The notes: generated by a model from the letters alone, not told the origin. Counted from the first letter of the stretch, positions 8,833 to 19,048 are shown. The stretch is 64,000 nt of DNA from Allobosea caraganae (GCF_003351345.1 NZ_QQTO01000019.1:744001-808000), one strand, 5' to 3'. A program made the numbers and translations.

Positions 8833-10074
8833 ATGCCGCACCCACAGAGCTTTGTCCTCGACGCAAATCGTGAGCCGGGCGAACGCTGGCGCGCGGTCTA
8901 TGCCTGCCGTTCCAGCCAGAGCCGCGGCCGGCTGATCGAGGAGCCGGGCTCGGCGACGCGCAACCATTTCCAGCGCGATCGCGACCGCATCATCCATTCC
9001 ACCGCCTTCCGCCGGCTCAAGCACAAGACGCAGGTCTTCGTCTCGCATGAGGGCGACCATTACCGCACCCGCCTGACCCATACGATCGAGGTGGCGCAGA
9101 TCGCCCGCGCCTTGGCCCGCGCGCTCGGCCTCGACGAGGATCTCGCCGAGGCGCTGGCGCTGGCGCATGACCTCGGCCACACGCCCTTCGGCCACACCGG
9201 CGAGGACGCGCTCGACGCCTGCATGCGCGACTATGGCGGCTTCGACCACAACGCCCAGACCTTGCGGATCGTGACCCGGCTGGAGCGGCGCTATGCCGAC
9301 TTCGACGGGCTGAACCTGAGCTGGGAGGCGCTGGAGGGGCTGGTCAAGCATAACGGCCCGCTGTTGACGCCCGACGGCCAGCCGACCGAGCGCTACGCCG
9401 AGACCGGCATTCCGATGGCGATCGTCGAATACCAGGAGCGGCAGGACCTCTGGCTCGACAGCCACGCCTCGGCCGAGGCGCAGGCTGCGGCGCTGGCCGA
9501 CGACATCGCCTACAACGCCCATGACATCGATGACGGCCTGCGTGCCGGCCTGTTCGAATTGTCCGACCTGCGCGCCGTGCCCTTCCTGGCCGAGCTGCTC
9601 GACGAGATCGAGCGGCTGCATCCGGGGCTGGAGAAGGGCCGCGCCACCAATGAGCTGGTGCGCCGGGTCATCACCCGCTTCGTCGAGGATGTGATCGGCC
9701 GTTCGGAAGCGCTGATCGCGGCGCTGGCCCCAGCTGATGCCGATGCCGTCCGGCGCGCGGGCGCGCCCGTCGTTGCGTTTTCGGAGGCGATCCAGAAGGC
9801 CGATCGCGAGATCAAGGCCTTCCTCTATCCCAACATGTACCGCCATCCGCGCGTCGCGGTGATCCGCCAGCGCGCCGCCGATGTCGTGCGCGACCTCTTC
9901 ACCCGCTTCAGCGCGACGCCGCAGGTGATGCCGGATGACTGGGGGGCGGGCGCCGCCGAACTCGACGAAGCCCGCAAGGCGAGGCGCATTGCCGACTACA
10001 TTGCGGGGATGACCGACTGGTACGCGCTCGACGAGCACCGGCGCCTGTTTGACGCGACCCCGGCGCTGCGATAG
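8833..10074 (+). CDS. dgt: Deoxyguanosinetriphosphate triphosphohydrolase-like protein
   Basis: An HD-domain hydrolase of 413 residues that cleaves dNTPs to the nucleoside and triphosphate. The metal motif is split as usual: H in [14 protein letters not shown] (about residues 78-91) and HD in [19 protein letters not shown], with the family N-terminus [20 protein letters not shown] before it. The later [10 protein letters not shown] and [14 protein letters not shown] segments are also diagnostic. It lies 47 bases before argS on the same strand. The order ErpA-like (divergent), dgt, argS, SPOR is widespread in Hyphomicrobiales. Confidence 0.93.
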   Translation: MPHPQSFVLDANREPGERWRAVYACRSSQSRGRLIEEPGSATRNHFQRDRDRIIHSTAFRRLKHKTQVFVSHEGDHYRTRLTHTIEVAQIARALARALGLDEDLAEALALAHDLGHTPFGHTGEDALDACMRDYGGFDHNAQTLRIVTRLERRYADFDGLNLSWEALEGLVKHNGPLLTPDGQPTERYAETGIPMAIVEYQERQDLWLDSHASAEAQAAALADDIAYNAHDIDDGLRAGLFELSDLRAVPFLAELLDEIERLHPGLEKGRATNELVRRVITRFVEDVIGRSEALIAALAPADADAVRRAGAPVVAFSEAIQKADREIKAFLYPNMYRHPRVAVIRQRAADVVRDLFTRFSATPQVMPDDWGAGAAELDEARKARRIADYIAGMTDWYALDEHRRLFDATPALR

Positions 10075-10121
10075 GGCCGGACACTTCCCAAAGATTGGCT
10101 TCCCAAAGATCGCCGGCCGCA

Positions 10122-11888
10122 ATGAACCTGTTCGAGACCTTTTCCGCGCGCATTACCGCCGCCCTGACGCAGTTGACGGAGGCCGGCGTTCTGCGGGCCG
10201 GCCTGTCCTTCGCGCGCGTCGTGGTCGAGCCGACGCGCGATCCGGCCCATGGCGACCTCGCCACCAACGCCGCGATGGTGCTGGCCAAGGAGGCCGGGAC
10301 CAACCCGCGTGCGCTTGCCGAGAAGATTTGCGCCGAGCTGCTGCGCGATCCCGACATCGTCAAGGCCGAGGCGGCGGGGCCCGGCTTCATCAACCTGACG
10401 CTGCAACCCGCTGTTTTCACAGCGATTCTCAAATCTGCGGTCGAGGCCGGGCTGGACCATGGCCGCGGCGCCGGGAAGCCCGCGCCGAAGATCAATGTCG
10501 AGTACGTCTCGGCCAACCCGACCGGGCCGATGCATGTCGGCCATGGTCGCGGCGCGGTCTTCGGCGATGCGCTCTCGAACCTGCTCGCCTTTGCCGGCCA
10601 TGCCGTGACGCGCGAGTACTACATCAACGACGCCGGCGCGCAGGTCGACGTGCTCGGCCGCTCGGCCTTCCTGCGCTACCGCGAGGCGCTCGGCGAAGAG
10701 ATCGGCGCTATCCCGGAAGGGCTCTATCCCGGCGACTACCTCAAGTCGGTCGGCGAGACGCTGGCGAAGGCGCATGGCCGCGCCCTGCTGGAGCAGGCTG
10801 AAAAGGAATGGCTGCCGCTGGTTCGCGCCACGGCCATCGACGGCATGATGGCGATGATCCGCGAGGATCTCGCCGCGCTCGGCGTCGTCCATGACGTGTT
10901 CTTCTCGGAGCGCTCGCTGCAGGCGGTCGGCGGCAATCTCGACGCGGTGCGCGCGACGATCGAGGATCTGCGCTCCCGCGACCTCGTCTATGAGGGCCGG
11001 CTGCCGCCGCCCAAGGGCCAGAAGGACGAGGATTGGGAGGACCGCGAGCAGACGCTGTTCCGCGCCACCCAGTTCGGCGACGACGTCGACCGGCCGCTGC
11101 TGAAGTCGGATGGCAGCTACACTTATTTTGCCAACGATATCGCCTATCACCGCTCAAAATTTACGCGCGGCTTTGCCGAGATGATCGACGTATGGGGCGC
11201 CGACCATGGCGGGTACGTCAAGCGCATGGCTGCCGCCGTGAAGGCGGTGACGGCGGGCGAGGGCACGCTCGACGTCAAGCTCTGCCAGCTCGTGCGGCTG
11301 CTGCGCAATGGCGAGCAGGTGCGGATGTCGAAGCGCTCCGGCGATTTCGTCACCCTGCGCGAAGTCATCGACGAGGTCGGCCGCGATGCGGTGCGCTTCA
11401 TGATGATCTTCCGCAAGAACGACGCGACGCTCGATTTCGATCTGGCCAAGGTCGTGGAGCAGTCGAAGGACAACCCGGTCTTCTATGTTCAGTACGCGCA
11501 CGCGCGCTGCGCCTCGATCTTCCGGCAGGCGCGCGAAGCCTTCCCGGATCTCGACCTCTCGCCCGCGATGCTGGCGCAGGCCGACCTCGCGCGACTGAGC
11601 GACGAATCAGAGCTCGGCATCATCAAGATGATCGCTGCGTATCCGCGAATGATCGACGCAGCAGCCAGCGCGCATGAGCCGCATCGCGTGGCCTTTTTCG
11701 TGCATGAGCTGGCGAGCGCGTTCCACTCTCTGTGGAACAAGGGCAAAGACTCGCCGCAATTACGGTTCGTTAATCAAACTGATCGAGAGTCGACCTTGGC
11801 AAGACTGGCGTTCGTGCATGCGGTGCGAAGCGTCCTTGCTTCCGGTCTGGCGGTCGTCGGTGTTGCGGCGCCGGAAGAGATGCGCTGA
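10122..11888 (+). CDS. argS: Arginyl-tRNA synthetase
   Basis: Class I aminoacyl-tRNA synthetase of 588 residues that charges tRNA-Arg. The N-terminal Add-1 domain precedes [16 protein letters not shown], where HVGH at residues 138-141 is the HIGH motif. The second signature is [11 protein letters not shown] with the MSK at about residue 402. The C-terminal anticodon-binding domain shows [14 protein letters not shown] and ends with [20 protein letters not shown] 10122 is the natural start; the upstream in-frame codons are not conserved-looking. Downstream lies the SPOR-domain gene. Confidence 0.96.
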   Translation: MNLFETFSARITAALTQLTEAGVLRAGLSFARVVVEPTRDPAHGDLATNAAMVLAKEAGTNPRALAEKICAELLRDPDIVKAEAAGPGFINLTLQPAVFTAILKSAVEAGLDHGRGAGKPAPKINVEYVSANPTGPMHVGHGRGAVFGDALSNLLAFAGHAVTREYYINDAGAQVDVLGRSAFLRYREALGEEIGAIPEGLYPGDYLKSVGETLAKAHGRALLEQAEKEWLPLVRATAIDGMMAMIREDLAALGVVHDVFFSERSLQAVGGNLDAVRATIEDLRSRDLVYEGRLPPPKGQKDEDWEDREQTLFRATQFGDDVDRPLLKSDGSYTYFANDIAYHRSKFTRGFAEMIDVWGADHGGYVKRMAAAVKAVTAGEGTLDVKLCQLVRLLRNGEQVRMSKRSGDFVTLREVIDEVGRDAVRFMMIFRKNDATLDFDLAKVVEQSKDNPVFYVQYAHARCASIFRQAREAFPDLDLSPAMLAQADLARLSDESELGIIKMIAAYPRMIDAAASAHEPHRVAFFVHELASAFHSLWNKGKDSPQLRFVNQTDRESTLARLAFVHAVRSVLASGLAVVGVAAPEEMR

Positions 11889-11975
11889 CGGCGTTCCTGC
11901 CGGCAGCGCGCACAAGGTCAGATTGACCGCGCGCGTCGTTCGGCGTTCCATTCGTGGCGCCGGCCGCGTGCTGGA

Positions 11976-13655
11976 ATGGATCAAGCCATGAGCGAACCAG
12001 CTAGAAACCGATTCGCCCTCGACCTCGACGACCTCGAGCGCCAGCTTCGCGGCGCGGCGCAGGCGCCGAAGCCCGGTAATTCGGTCGATCCCCTCGTCGA
12101 GTTGACGCGGATCGTCGGGCAGGACGACCCGCTGAAGGAGCTTTTCGCGACCCGCCCGGCACAGCCGGCCGCGGCGCAGTCGCCTTCATGGCCCCAGGCC
12201 CGGCAGGAACCGTCCTTCGCGCCGGCCGTCGTCCAGCGCGCCGCCGCCGAGGTCTCGGCCCCGCCGGCGGATGTGCGCGGAGCGCTCGACGAGTTCGAGG
12301 CGCTGCTGCGCCGCACCGAGCCGACGCGGCCGGCGCCTGCCGCCGAGCCCGAACCCGCGCCGCAGCAGAGCGCGGCCACGCTGGTTTATGACTATGCCGC
12401 GCCGGAGCCCTATCGCTATCGGCCGCCGGAGCCGGTCCAGCCGGCCGTCAGCGCGCCGCGCGACCTCGACCAGGAGCGCCCTGTCGATCAGCAGGACTAT
12501 GGCCAGCAGGATTACGGCTACCAGCCGCAGGCCTATCCCGAGCCGCCGCAGGCGGAAGACGAGCTGCGCGATCTCGAACGGCCGCGCTCGCGCAAGGGCT
12601 TGTGGGCCGCTGCCGCGTTGATCGCGGTCGCCGTTGCCGGCACCGCCGGCGCGATGGTCTGGAAGCGCTCGGGGCCCGTGACCAGCGACGGGCTGCCGCC
12701 GGTGATCAGCGCCGATGGCGGGCCGACCAAGGTGCAGCCGGCCAATCCGGGCGGCACCGAGATCCCCAACCAGAACAAGCAGATCTACGAGCGCGCCGGC
12801 GAGTCCGCGCCGATCGGCCAGACCCGCGTGGTCAGCCGCGAGGAGCAGCCCGTCGACGTGCAGCAGGCGGCGCGCTCGCTTGCGCCGCGCGTTGTGATGC
12901 CCGGGCCGGGTACAGGTGCAAACACCAACCCGCTGGCGCAGGCCCCGGCTGCGGTTCCTGCCTCGGCCGTCGTACCGGCCGGCACGACCCCGGCCGAGCT
13001 GACCGCGGTTCCGGCGGTTCCCGGCCTCGGCGAGCCCCGCCGTGTCCGCACCGTCTCGATCCGCCCGGATGGCGCGCCGGCTCCGGCGGCGAACACCAGC
13101 ACGGCTTACGCGAATGGCACCGTGCCCGGTGTCAACGGCATGGCGCTTCCGCTGGTGACGGGCTCGGCCCCGAGCCGCGCGGCTGCGAACCCTGTGGCTG
13201 CCCCCACGGCGCCGGCCCCCGGCACCCTGGCCAGCGCGACCATGCCGCGTCCGCGCCCGGCCGCGCCGCCTGAACCGCCCAAGGCGCAGGAGCGCGTCGC
13301 GACGCCGGCCCCGGCGACGACGCCGGCGGCTCCGGTCCGCGTGGCCAGTGCCGCGCCGGCAGCGCAGAGCACGCCCGCTCCCGCCACCGCGGCGATCCGG
13401 GCCGGCACCGGCGATTTCGTCGTCCAGCTCGCCGCTCCCGGCAGCGAGGCGGAGGCGCGCGCCACGTTCTCGGCCTTGCAGCGCAAATATCCGGAGCAGC
13501 TTGGCGGCAAGGCGCCGATCGTCCGCAAGACCGATCTCGCCGGCGGCAAGACCGTCTACCGCCTGCGCATCGGCCCGTACTCGCGCGACGACGCCACCAC
13601 GATGTGCACGGCGCTCCAGGGCGCCGGCGGCCAGTGCTTCATCGCCAAGAACTGA
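11976..13655 (+). CDS. SPOR-domain membrane protein
   Basis: A 559-residue bitopic protein. The cytoplasmic N-terminal 205 residues are rich in Pro, Glu and Ala with a Gln/Tyr patch. One membrane segment (GLWAAAALIAVAVAGTAGAM, about 207-226) follows. A long Pro/Ala/Thr-rich periplasmic linker leads to a C-terminal SPOR domain (about 475-558: DFVVQLAAPGSEAEARATF to GGQCFIAKN). SPOR domains bind denuded peptidoglycan at division sites, so a role in cell-wall division is inferred. ATG 11988 (MSEPARNRF) is a good alternative start. It sits in the conserved order argS, SPOR gene, nagZ, scpA, interrupted here by a TRAP binding protein. Confidence 0.88.
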   Translation: MDQAMSEPARNRFALDLDDLERQLRGAAQAPKPGNSVDPLVELTRIVGQDDPLKELFATRPAQPAAAQSPSWPQARQEPSFAPAVVQRAAAEVSAPPADVRGALDEFEALLRRTEPTRPAPAAEPEPAPQQSAATLVYDYAAPEPYRYRPPEPVQPAVSAPRDLDQERPVDQQDYGQQDYGYQPQAYPEPPQAEDELRDLERPRSRKGLWAAAALIAVAVAGTAGAMVWKRSGPVTSDGLPPVISADGGPTKVQPANPGGTEIPNQNKQIYERAGESAPIGQTRVVSREEQPVDVQQAARSLAPRVVMPGPGTGANTNPLAQAPAAVPASAVVPAGTTPAELTAVPAVPGLGEPRRVRTVSIRPDGAPAPAANTSTAYANGTVPGVNGMALPLVTGSAPSRAAANPVAAPTAPAPGTLASATMPRPRPAAPPEPPKAQERVATPAPATTPAAPVRVASAAPAAQSTPAPATAAIRAGTGDFVVQLAAPGSEAEARATFSALQRKYPEQLGGKAPIVRKTDLAGGKTVYRLRIGPYSRDDATTMCTALQGAGGQCFIAKN

Positions 13656-13678
13656 CGATCCAGGCTTTTATCTCCTCA

Positions 13679-13722
13679 GAACCGCCGGTTGCGCTCAGCG
13701 CAACCGGCGGTTCGCGTTTTTG
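13679..13722 (+). terminator. Strong Rho-independent terminator behind the SPOR gene
   Basis: A perfect 16-base stem, GAACCGCCGGTTGCGC at 13679-13694, loop TCA, GCGCAACCGGCGGTTC at 13698-13713, then GCGTTTTT. It ends the dgt/argS/SPOR transcript. Confidence 0.92.
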
Positions 13723-13875
13723 CCGTGCCGCCAGCGCATGAGCGCACGCGGCGAGCGAGCTTCAAGCTGGAGCGACATCCCGTTAGCGTCCGCCCCGAGC
13801 CGCCACTATTTCCGCGGGCAAGGACGTCCGCGGGCAAGGGCATCTGCCCCAAAAGCCAATCCAACGAGGGAACCC

Positions 13876-14970
13876 ATGGACCGCCGCAGATTCGTCAAGA
13901 CCGCCGGTGCGGGTGTCGCAGCCAGCGCCGCCACCGCCGCCCCCGCCATCGCCCAGTCGCAGCCCAAGATCAGCTGGCGCCTGACCTCGAGCTATCCGAA
14001 GAGCCTGGACACGCTGTTCGGCATCTCGACGCAGCTCGCCAAGCGCGTCGCCGAGGCGACCGACGGCAATTTCCAGATCCAGGTCTTCTCCGCCGGCGAG
14101 ATCGTGCCGGCGCTGCAGGCGCTCGATGCCGTGCAGAGCGGCACGGTCGAATGCAGCCATACGCTGTCGAGCTTCTATATCGGCAAGGACCCGGCCTTCG
14201 CCTTCGAGACCACGCTGCCCTTCGGCTTCAACGCCCGCCAGCAGAATGCCTGGCTCTACCAGGGCGGCGGCCTCGAGCTCTGCCGCAATTTCATGAAGGG
14301 CTATGGCGTCCACACCATCCCGTCCGGCAATACCGGCGCGCAGATGGGCGGCTGGTTCCGCAAGGAGATCAAGACGCTCGAGGACCTGAAGGGCCTGAAG
14401 TTCCGCATCGCCGGGCTCGGCGGCACGATCATGGCGCGCCTCGGCGTCATTCCGCAGCAGCTCGCGGGCGGCGACATCTACCCGGCGCTGGAGCGCGGCA
14501 CACTCGACGCGGTCGAGTTCTCCGGCCCGTTCGACGATGAGAAGCTCGGCTTCCAGCGCGTCGCCAAGTACTATTACTACCCGGGCTTCTGGGAAGGCTG
14601 CGCCAATGTCAGCTTCATCGTAAACTTGGAGAAGTGGAACGCCCTGCCGGCATCCTATCGCGCCATCCTCGAAGCGGCCTGCGCCGAGGCGAACATGCTC
14701 TGCATGGCGAAATACGATAACGGCAACCCCGACGCGCTCGTTCGCCTGGTGCAGAGCGGCGCCGAGCTGCGGCCGTTCCCGCAGGAGGTGATGCAGGCGG
14801 CGTTCAAGGAGGCGCAGGCGCTCTACGGCGAGCTCGCCGCGAAGAACCCGGCCTTCAAGACCTTCTACGATTCCTGGCTGCCCTATTGGAAGAAGGAGCA
14901 GCTCTGGTTCCGCATCGCCGAGCTGCCCTTCGACGCGTTCAACGCGCAGATGATCCAGCAGGTGCGCTGA
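13876..14970 (+). CDS. TRAP transporter solute-binding protein, DctP/TAXI-like, Tat-exported
   Basis: A 364-residue periplasmic binding protein. It starts with a twin-arginine signal (DRRRFVKTAGAGVAAS, cleavage expected after APAIAQ near residue 27). The mature part has the DctP fold: WRLTSSYPKSLDTLFG, an SAGEIVPALQALDAVQSGTVE block, and DLKGLKFRIAGLGG, the usual ligand-binding region. This subtype binds 2-oxo or other monocarboxylates in several bacteria. The ligand here is unknown. No membrane (DctQ/DctM) genes are next to it, so it is an orphan or works with a distant transporter. ATG 13876 follows GAGGGAACCC, a usable ribosome site. The Tat machinery it needs is encoded 5 kb away. Confidence 0.88.
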   Translation: MDRRRFVKTAGAGVAASAATAAPAIAQSQPKISWRLTSSYPKSLDTLFGISTQLAKRVAEATDGNFQIQVFSAGEIVPALQALDAVQSGTVECSHTLSSFYIGKDPAFAFETTLPFGFNARQQNAWLYQGGGLELCRNFMKGYGVHTIPSGNTGAQMGGWFRKEIKTLEDLKGLKFRIAGLGGTIMARLGVIPQQLAGGDIYPALERGTLDAVEFSGPFDDEKLGFQRVAKYYYYPGFWEGCANVSFIVNLEKWNALPASYRAILEAACAEANMLCMAKYDNGNPDALVRLVQSGAELRPFPQEVMQAAFKEAQALYGELAAKNPAFKTFYDSWLPYWKKEQLWFRIAELPFDAFNAQMIQQVR

Positions 14971-15042
14971 GCCTCGGTTCTTCGAGAATAGTTGCGGGCG
15001 CCCAGTCTTGACCGACTCGGCGCCCGTTTCTACGCCTAGGCC

Positions 15043-16056
15043 ATGACATCGCGCGCCTTCATCGCCGGTTGCCTCGGCACCAGCCTCACCCTCGACGAGC
15101 GCGCCTTCTTCAGGGACGCGCGGCCCTGGGGCTTCATCCTGTTCAAGCGCAACACGCAGGACCCGGCGCAGGTGGCGGCGCTGACCGCGAGCCTGCGCGA
15201 CTGCGTCGGCTGGCAGGCGCCCATCCTGATCGACCAGGAGGGCGGCCGGGTCCAGCGCATGGGGCCGCCGCACTGGGCGCCATACCCGCCGGCGTTCGCC
15301 TTCCTCGCGATCAACGACCCGGTGCAGCAGCGCGAGATCGTCAGGCTCTCGGCAAGGCTGATGGCGCATGACCTGAAATCGGTCGGCATCGACGTCGACT
15401 GCCTGCCCGTTCTCGACGTTCCCGTCGCCGGCAGCCATGACGTGATCGGCAACCGCGCCTATGCGCATGATCCCGACATGGTGGCGAGGCTCGGCCGCGC
15501 CGCGGCGGAGGGGCTGCTGGCCGGCGGCGTGCTGCCGGTGGTCAAGCACATGCCCGGCCACGGCAGGGCGCAGGCCGACAGTCATCACAACCTGCCTGTG
15601 GTCGAGGCGTCGCTCGAAGCGTTGCGTGCGCATGATTTCCGGCCGTTCCGGCATCTCGCCGACATGCCGTTGGCGATGACGGCGCATGTCGTCTTCACCG
15701 CGCTCGACAAAAGGCACCCGGCGACGGTCTCGCGCCGGATCGTCCGCGACATCATGCGCGGCGAGCTCAATTTCGACGGGCTGATCATGACCGACGACAT
15801 CTCGATGAAGGCGCTCTCGGGCTCCTTCGAGCAGAAGACGCGGGCGGCGATCCGCGCCGGCGTCGACGTCGTGCTGCATTGCCACGGCATCATGGACGAG
15901 ATGGTCGCGGTCGCCGGCGCCGTTCCGGAGATGAGCGGAGCCCGCGCACGCCGCGCCGCCATGGCTTTGTCACGGATTCGGCACGAGCCGGAGCCGCTTG
16001 ATGTGGATAGCGCCCGCTCGCAGCTTGCAAGCGCCCTTGCCATGGGCAGCCGATAA
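15043..16056 (+). CDS. nagZ: Beta-N-acetylhexosaminidase NagZ (glycoside hydrolase family 3)
   Basis: Cytosolic enzyme of peptidoglycan recycling that removes N-acetylglucosamine from anhydro-muropeptides. The 337-residue protein has LIDQEGGRVQRM, the NagZ signature KHMPGHGRAQADSHHNLP (Lys at residue 168) and the nucleophile region IMTDDISMKALSG (Asp about 251-252). The His and Asp of the flexible catalytic loop are present. It is followed by scpA and scpB on the same strand, the usual arrangement in this order of bacteria. A family D repeat separates nagZ from scpA. Confidence 0.94.
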   Translation: MTSRAFIAGCLGTSLTLDERAFFRDARPWGFILFKRNTQDPAQVAALTASLRDCVGWQAPILIDQEGGRVQRMGPPHWAPYPPAFAFLAINDPVQQREIVRLSARLMAHDLKSVGIDVDCLPVLDVPVAGSHDVIGNRAYAHDPDMVARLGRAAAEGLLAGGVLPVVKHMPGHGRAQADSHHNLPVVEASLEALRAHDFRPFRHLADMPLAMTAHVVFTALDKRHPATVSRRIVRDIMRGELNFDGLIMTDDISMKALSGSFEQKTRAAIRAGVDVVLHCHGIMDEMVAVAGAVPEMSGARARRAAMALSRIRHEPEPLDVDSARSQLASALAMGSR

Positions 16057-16098
16057 GCCGAATCTGTCCCCGGGGCTGTAGCGCTGCTTGGAACCAGA

Positions 16099-16200
16099 GC
16101 CCTCATCCTGAGGAGCGCGGAGCGCGTCTCGAAGGATGCTCCAGTGTGCGCTGGAGCATCCTTCGAGACGCCGCTAAAGCGGCTCCTCAGGATGAGGGCT
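16099..16200. repeat. Palindromic repeat, family D (copy 1)
   Basis: Outer arms AGCCCTCATCCTGAGGAGC and GCTCCTCAGGATGAGGGCT, then GTCTCGAAGGATGCTCCAG and its complement around a short loop. A second copy is at 30704. It lies between nagZ and scpA. Confidence 0.88.
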
Positions 16201-16240
16201 GTGCGGGGTTTCTGGCAGCATCTAAACCGGGGGCGGGCCA

Positions 16241-17062
16241 TTGGCGGCCGCTGAACTTCCGTTCGAGGATGATGCGCGGCCTGAGCGCGGCGATAGCGAA
16301 CCTGCGCTCGTCGTCGATGTCGACGGCTATGAGGGCCCGCTCGACCTGTTGCTCGACCTTGCCAGGCGGCAGAAGGTCGACCTCCATCGCATCTCGATCC
16401 TGGCTTTGGCGGAGCAATATCTCGTCTTCGTCGAGCAGGCGCGGGCGCTGAGGCTCGAACTCGCGGCCGACTACCTCGTGATGGCGGCCTGGCTTGCCTA
16501 TCTCAAGTCGCGGCTGCTCTTGCCCGAGCCGCCCAAGGGCGAGGAGCCGAGCGCGGCCGACCTCGCGACCGCGCTGGCCTTGCGGCTGCGCCGGCTGGAG
16601 CAGATCCGCGAGGCGGCGCGCCGGCTCGCCTCGCGCGAGCGGCTGGGGCAGGACGTCTTTGCGCGCGGTGAGCCCGAGGCGATCATCGCCGGCGCCCGGC
16701 CGGTTTGGGAGGCGGAGCTCTACGACCTGCTCGCGGCCTATGCCCAGCAGCGCCAGAAGCGGGTGCAGGGCCATATCTCGGTCGGCCATCGCGTCGTCTG
16801 GTCGCTGGTCGAGGCGCGCGAGGCCTTGCAGCGGCTGGTCGGCGAGGCCGGCGACTGGACCGCGATCGATCCCTATCTCAACCGCTACATGACCGGCCAT
16901 GGCGCGCCGCTTCAGGCGATGCGCGCGACGGTGCGGGCATCCGCGCTCTCGGCCATGCTGGAGATGGTGCGGGAAGGGGTGCTCGACCTGCGCCAGGACG
17001 GCGCCTTCTCGCCGCTCTATGTCCGCCGCCGTTCCGCCCGCCCGCCGACGCTGCCTCTGTGA
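16241..17062 (+). CDS. scpA: Segregation and condensation protein A
   Basis: Kleisin-like subunit of the SMC-ScpAB condensin that organises and segregates the chromosome. The 273-residue product has the N-terminal ScpA motif DGYEGPLDLLLDLARRQKVDLHRISI (about 29-54) and LAADYLVMAAWLAYLKSRLLLPEP (about 77-100). The start is TTG 16241, supported by the G-rich site GGGGGCGGG just before it. No ATG is suitably placed. scpB begins 13 bases after the stop, so translation is probably coupled. Confidence 0.92.
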   Translation: MAAAELPFEDDARPERGDSEPALVVDVDGYEGPLDLLLDLARRQKVDLHRISILALAEQYLVFVEQARALRLELAADYLVMAAWLAYLKSRLLLPEPPKGEEPSAADLATALALRLRRLEQIREAARRLASRERLGQDVFARGEPEAIIAGARPVWEAELYDLLAAYAQQRQKRVQGHISVGHRVVWSLVEAREALQRLVGEAGDWTAIDPYLNRYMTGHGAPLQAMRATVRASALSAMLEMVREGVLDLRQDGAFSPLYVRRRSARPPTLPL

Positions 17063-17074
17063 TATGGAACAGGC

Positions 17075-17782
17075 ATGAAAGTGGCGGCGTCTGAGCGCAT
17101 CGAGGAGGAAGAGGATCGCGGCGAGGCGGAAGCCTTCGCGCAGGCGACGCGTATCGTCGAGGCGCTGCTCTTCGCTTCCGCTGCGCCACTCTCGGAGGAG
17201 GAGCTTGCCCGCTCGGTTCCCGCCGGCATCTCGACCTTGCAGGTGCTGACCCTGCTGAGCGAGATTTACGCTGCGCGCGGCGTCAACCTGCGCCAGGTCG
17301 CCGGCAAATGGGCCTTTCGCACGGCTCCCGATCTCAGCTACCTGCTTGCGGCCGAGGCCGAGCCGCCGCGCAAGCTGTCGCGGGCGGCGCTCGAAGTGCT
17401 CGCCATCATCGCCTACCACCAGCCGGTGACGCGGGCGGAGATCGAGGAGATCCGCGGCGTCGCCACCGCCAAGGGCACGCTCGACATCCTGCTGGAGGCC
17501 GGCTGGGTCCGCCTGCGCGGGCGCCGGCGCTCGCCGGGCCGGCCGGTGACCTATGGCACGACGCCGGGCTTCCTCGACCATTTCGGACTCGACCGTATCG
17601 ACGACCTGCCGGGGCTCGACGAGCTCAAGGGCTCCGGCTTCATCGAGGGGCGGCTGTCGAAGGACCTGACCGTGCCGCTGCCCGACGATGCGCCCGACCT
17701 GCGCGATGACGAGGATCCGCTCGGCGACCTGTTCACGCCGCTTGACGACGGCGAGGGCGGGCCTCACACGGCGGATGAGTGA
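17075..17782 (+). CDS. scpB: Segregation and condensation protein B
   Basis: The winged-helix partner of ScpA in the condensin complex. The 235-residue protein has RIVEALLFASAAPLSEEELA (about 27-46), the central KWAFRTAPDLSYLL, KLSRAALEVLAIIAYHQPVTRAEIEEIRGV and the second winged helix YGTTPGFLDHFGLDRIDDLPGL. The C-terminal 40 residues are acidic. ATG 17075 begins MKVAASERIEEE. A family B repeat follows. Confidence 0.93.
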   Translation: MKVAASERIEEEEDRGEAEAFAQATRIVEALLFASAAPLSEEELARSVPAGISTLQVLTLLSEIYAARGVNLRQVAGKWAFRTAPDLSYLLAAEAEPPRKLSRAALEVLAIIAYHQPVTRAEIEEIRGVATAKGTLDILLEAGWVRLRGRRRSPGRPVTYGTTPGFLDHFGLDRIDDLPGLDELKGSGFIEGRLSKDLTVPLPDDAPDLRDDEDPLGDLFTPLDDGEGGPHTADE

Positions 17783-17799
17783 GGGATATCACCCTCGCA

Positions 17800-17905
17800 C
17801 GTCATCCCGGCCGCAGCGAAGCGGAGCGCCGGGATCCATCGTAGGGCTCTGCGCTCTACGATGGATCCCGGAGCTGCGCCGCTTCGCGGCTTGTCCGGGA
17901 TGACG
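17800..17905. repeat. Palindromic repeat, family B (copy 2)
   Basis: Arms CGTCATCCCGG and CCGGGATGACG outside, GGGATCCATCGTAGGG and CTACGATGGATCCCGG inside. It separates scpB from the ABC ATPase gene. Confidence 0.87.
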
Positions 17906-18007
17906 GGGGTGCGTTGGTAGAGGTTGGAGTATCTTTTGGCTCGTAGCGAGAGCGTGGCGCGGTGGTTGAGCTGGGGCAGGCGGGGGACGGCCGGTGCCGC
18001 GATCCCG

Positions 18008-19048
18008 ATGTCGCTGGCGTTCGAAGGCGTCACCCAGCGCTTCGGCGAGGTCACGGCGCTCGAGGACGTCTCGCTTTCGGTTGCGCCCGGCGAGATCGTC
18101 GCGCTGCTCGGCCAATCCGGCTGCGGCAAGACGACGCTGCTCAGGCTCGCCGCCGGCGTCGAGCGGCCGAGCGCCGGCAAGGTCCTGCTGGAGGGCAGGG
18201 AGGTTTCGGCGCCGGAGGACTTCGTCGAGCCGGAGCAGCGTGGCGTCGGGCTGGTCTTCCAGGACTATGCGCTGTTCCCGCATCTCACCGTGCGCGAGAA
18301 TGTCCGCTTCGGCCTGCGTGGCTACGATGCGGCGTCGGCCGATGCCACCGCGCTGAGGGCGATCGCCCGCGTCGGCCTCGCCGACCTGGCCGACTCTTAT
18401 CCCCACATGCTTTCGGGCGGCGAGCAGCAGCGCGTCGCGCTGGCCCGCGCCGTCGCGCCGCGGCCCGGCGTGCTGCTGATGGACGAGCCGTTCTCCAATC
18501 TCGACCGGCGCCTGCGCGACGTGGTGCGAGACGAGACCGCGGCCTTGCTTGAAGAGACCGGCGCGACCTCGATCATCGTGACGCATGACCCGGAGGATGC
18601 GATGCGCATCGCCGACCGGATCGTGCTGATGCGCGCCGGCCGGATCGTCCAGATCGGCTCGGGCGAGGAGCTCTACCGCAGGCCCGTCAGCCTCTTTGCC
18701 GCCAGATTCTTCTGCGACTTTAGCGAGATAGCCGGAATCGTCCGGCGCGGCGCGGTCGATACGCCGATAGGCTCGTTCCCGGCGCCGGGGCTCGCCGAGG
18801 GCTCCCAGGCCGTGGTCTGCGTCAGGCCGCACCTGATCAGGCTGGTGCCGAAGGGCTACCACTTGCCGGCGCGGATTGTGACCCGGCGCTTTCTCGGCGA
18901 GGTCGATCACGTCCTGCTCGCGGTCGATGGGCTCGACAAGCCGCTCGTCGCAAGGATTTCGCTGCTGGGCTCGATCCGCGAGGGCGAGGAGGTCGGTATC
19001 GACATTGCGACCGATGAAGTTCTTGTGTTCCCCGCGGGGGACACATAG
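18008..19048 (+). CDS. ABC transporter ATPase, ferric-iron/sulfate-type (FbpC/PotA-like)
   Basis: A 346-residue importer ATPase. Walker A is GQSGCGKTT (about 38-46), Q-loop VFQDYALFP, signature LSGGEQQR (about 136-143), Walker B VLLMDEPF and H-loop IIVTHD. After residue 240 there is a TOBE-like C-terminal domain (ARFFCDFSEIAG, VRPHLIRL, ARIVTRRFLGEVDHVLLAVDG), as in iron, spermidine and sulfate importers. No permease or binding-protein gene adjoins it, so the substrate cannot be named. It is inserted between scpB and tatA, genes that usually lie close together in relatives. ATG 18008 starts MSLAFEGVTQRFGEV. An in-frame upstream extension reads through repeat-flanking DNA and is less likely. 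Confidence 0.88.
   Translation: MSLAFEGVTQRFGEVTALEDVSLSVAPGEIVALLGQSGCGKTTLLRLAAGVERPSAGKVLLEGREVSAPEDFVEPEQRGVGLVFQDYALFPHLTVRENVRFGLRGYDAASADATALRAIARVGLADLADSYPHMLSGGEQQRVALARAVAPRPGVLLMDEPFSNLDRRLRDVVRDETAALLEETGATSIIVTHDPEDAMRIADRIVLMRAGRIVQIGSGEELYRRPVSLFAARFFCDFSEIAGIVRRGAVDTPIGSFPAPGLAEGSQAVVCVRPHLIRLVPKGYHLPARIVTRRFLGEVDHVLLAVDGLDKPLVARISLLGSIREGEEVGIDIATDEVLVFPAGDT

Noticed and set aside
13783..15885. 700-codon frame antisense to the TRAP binding protein and nagZ
   Set aside because: Overlaps two clear genes and the terminator at 13679 lies at its end; composition typical of a shadow frame.
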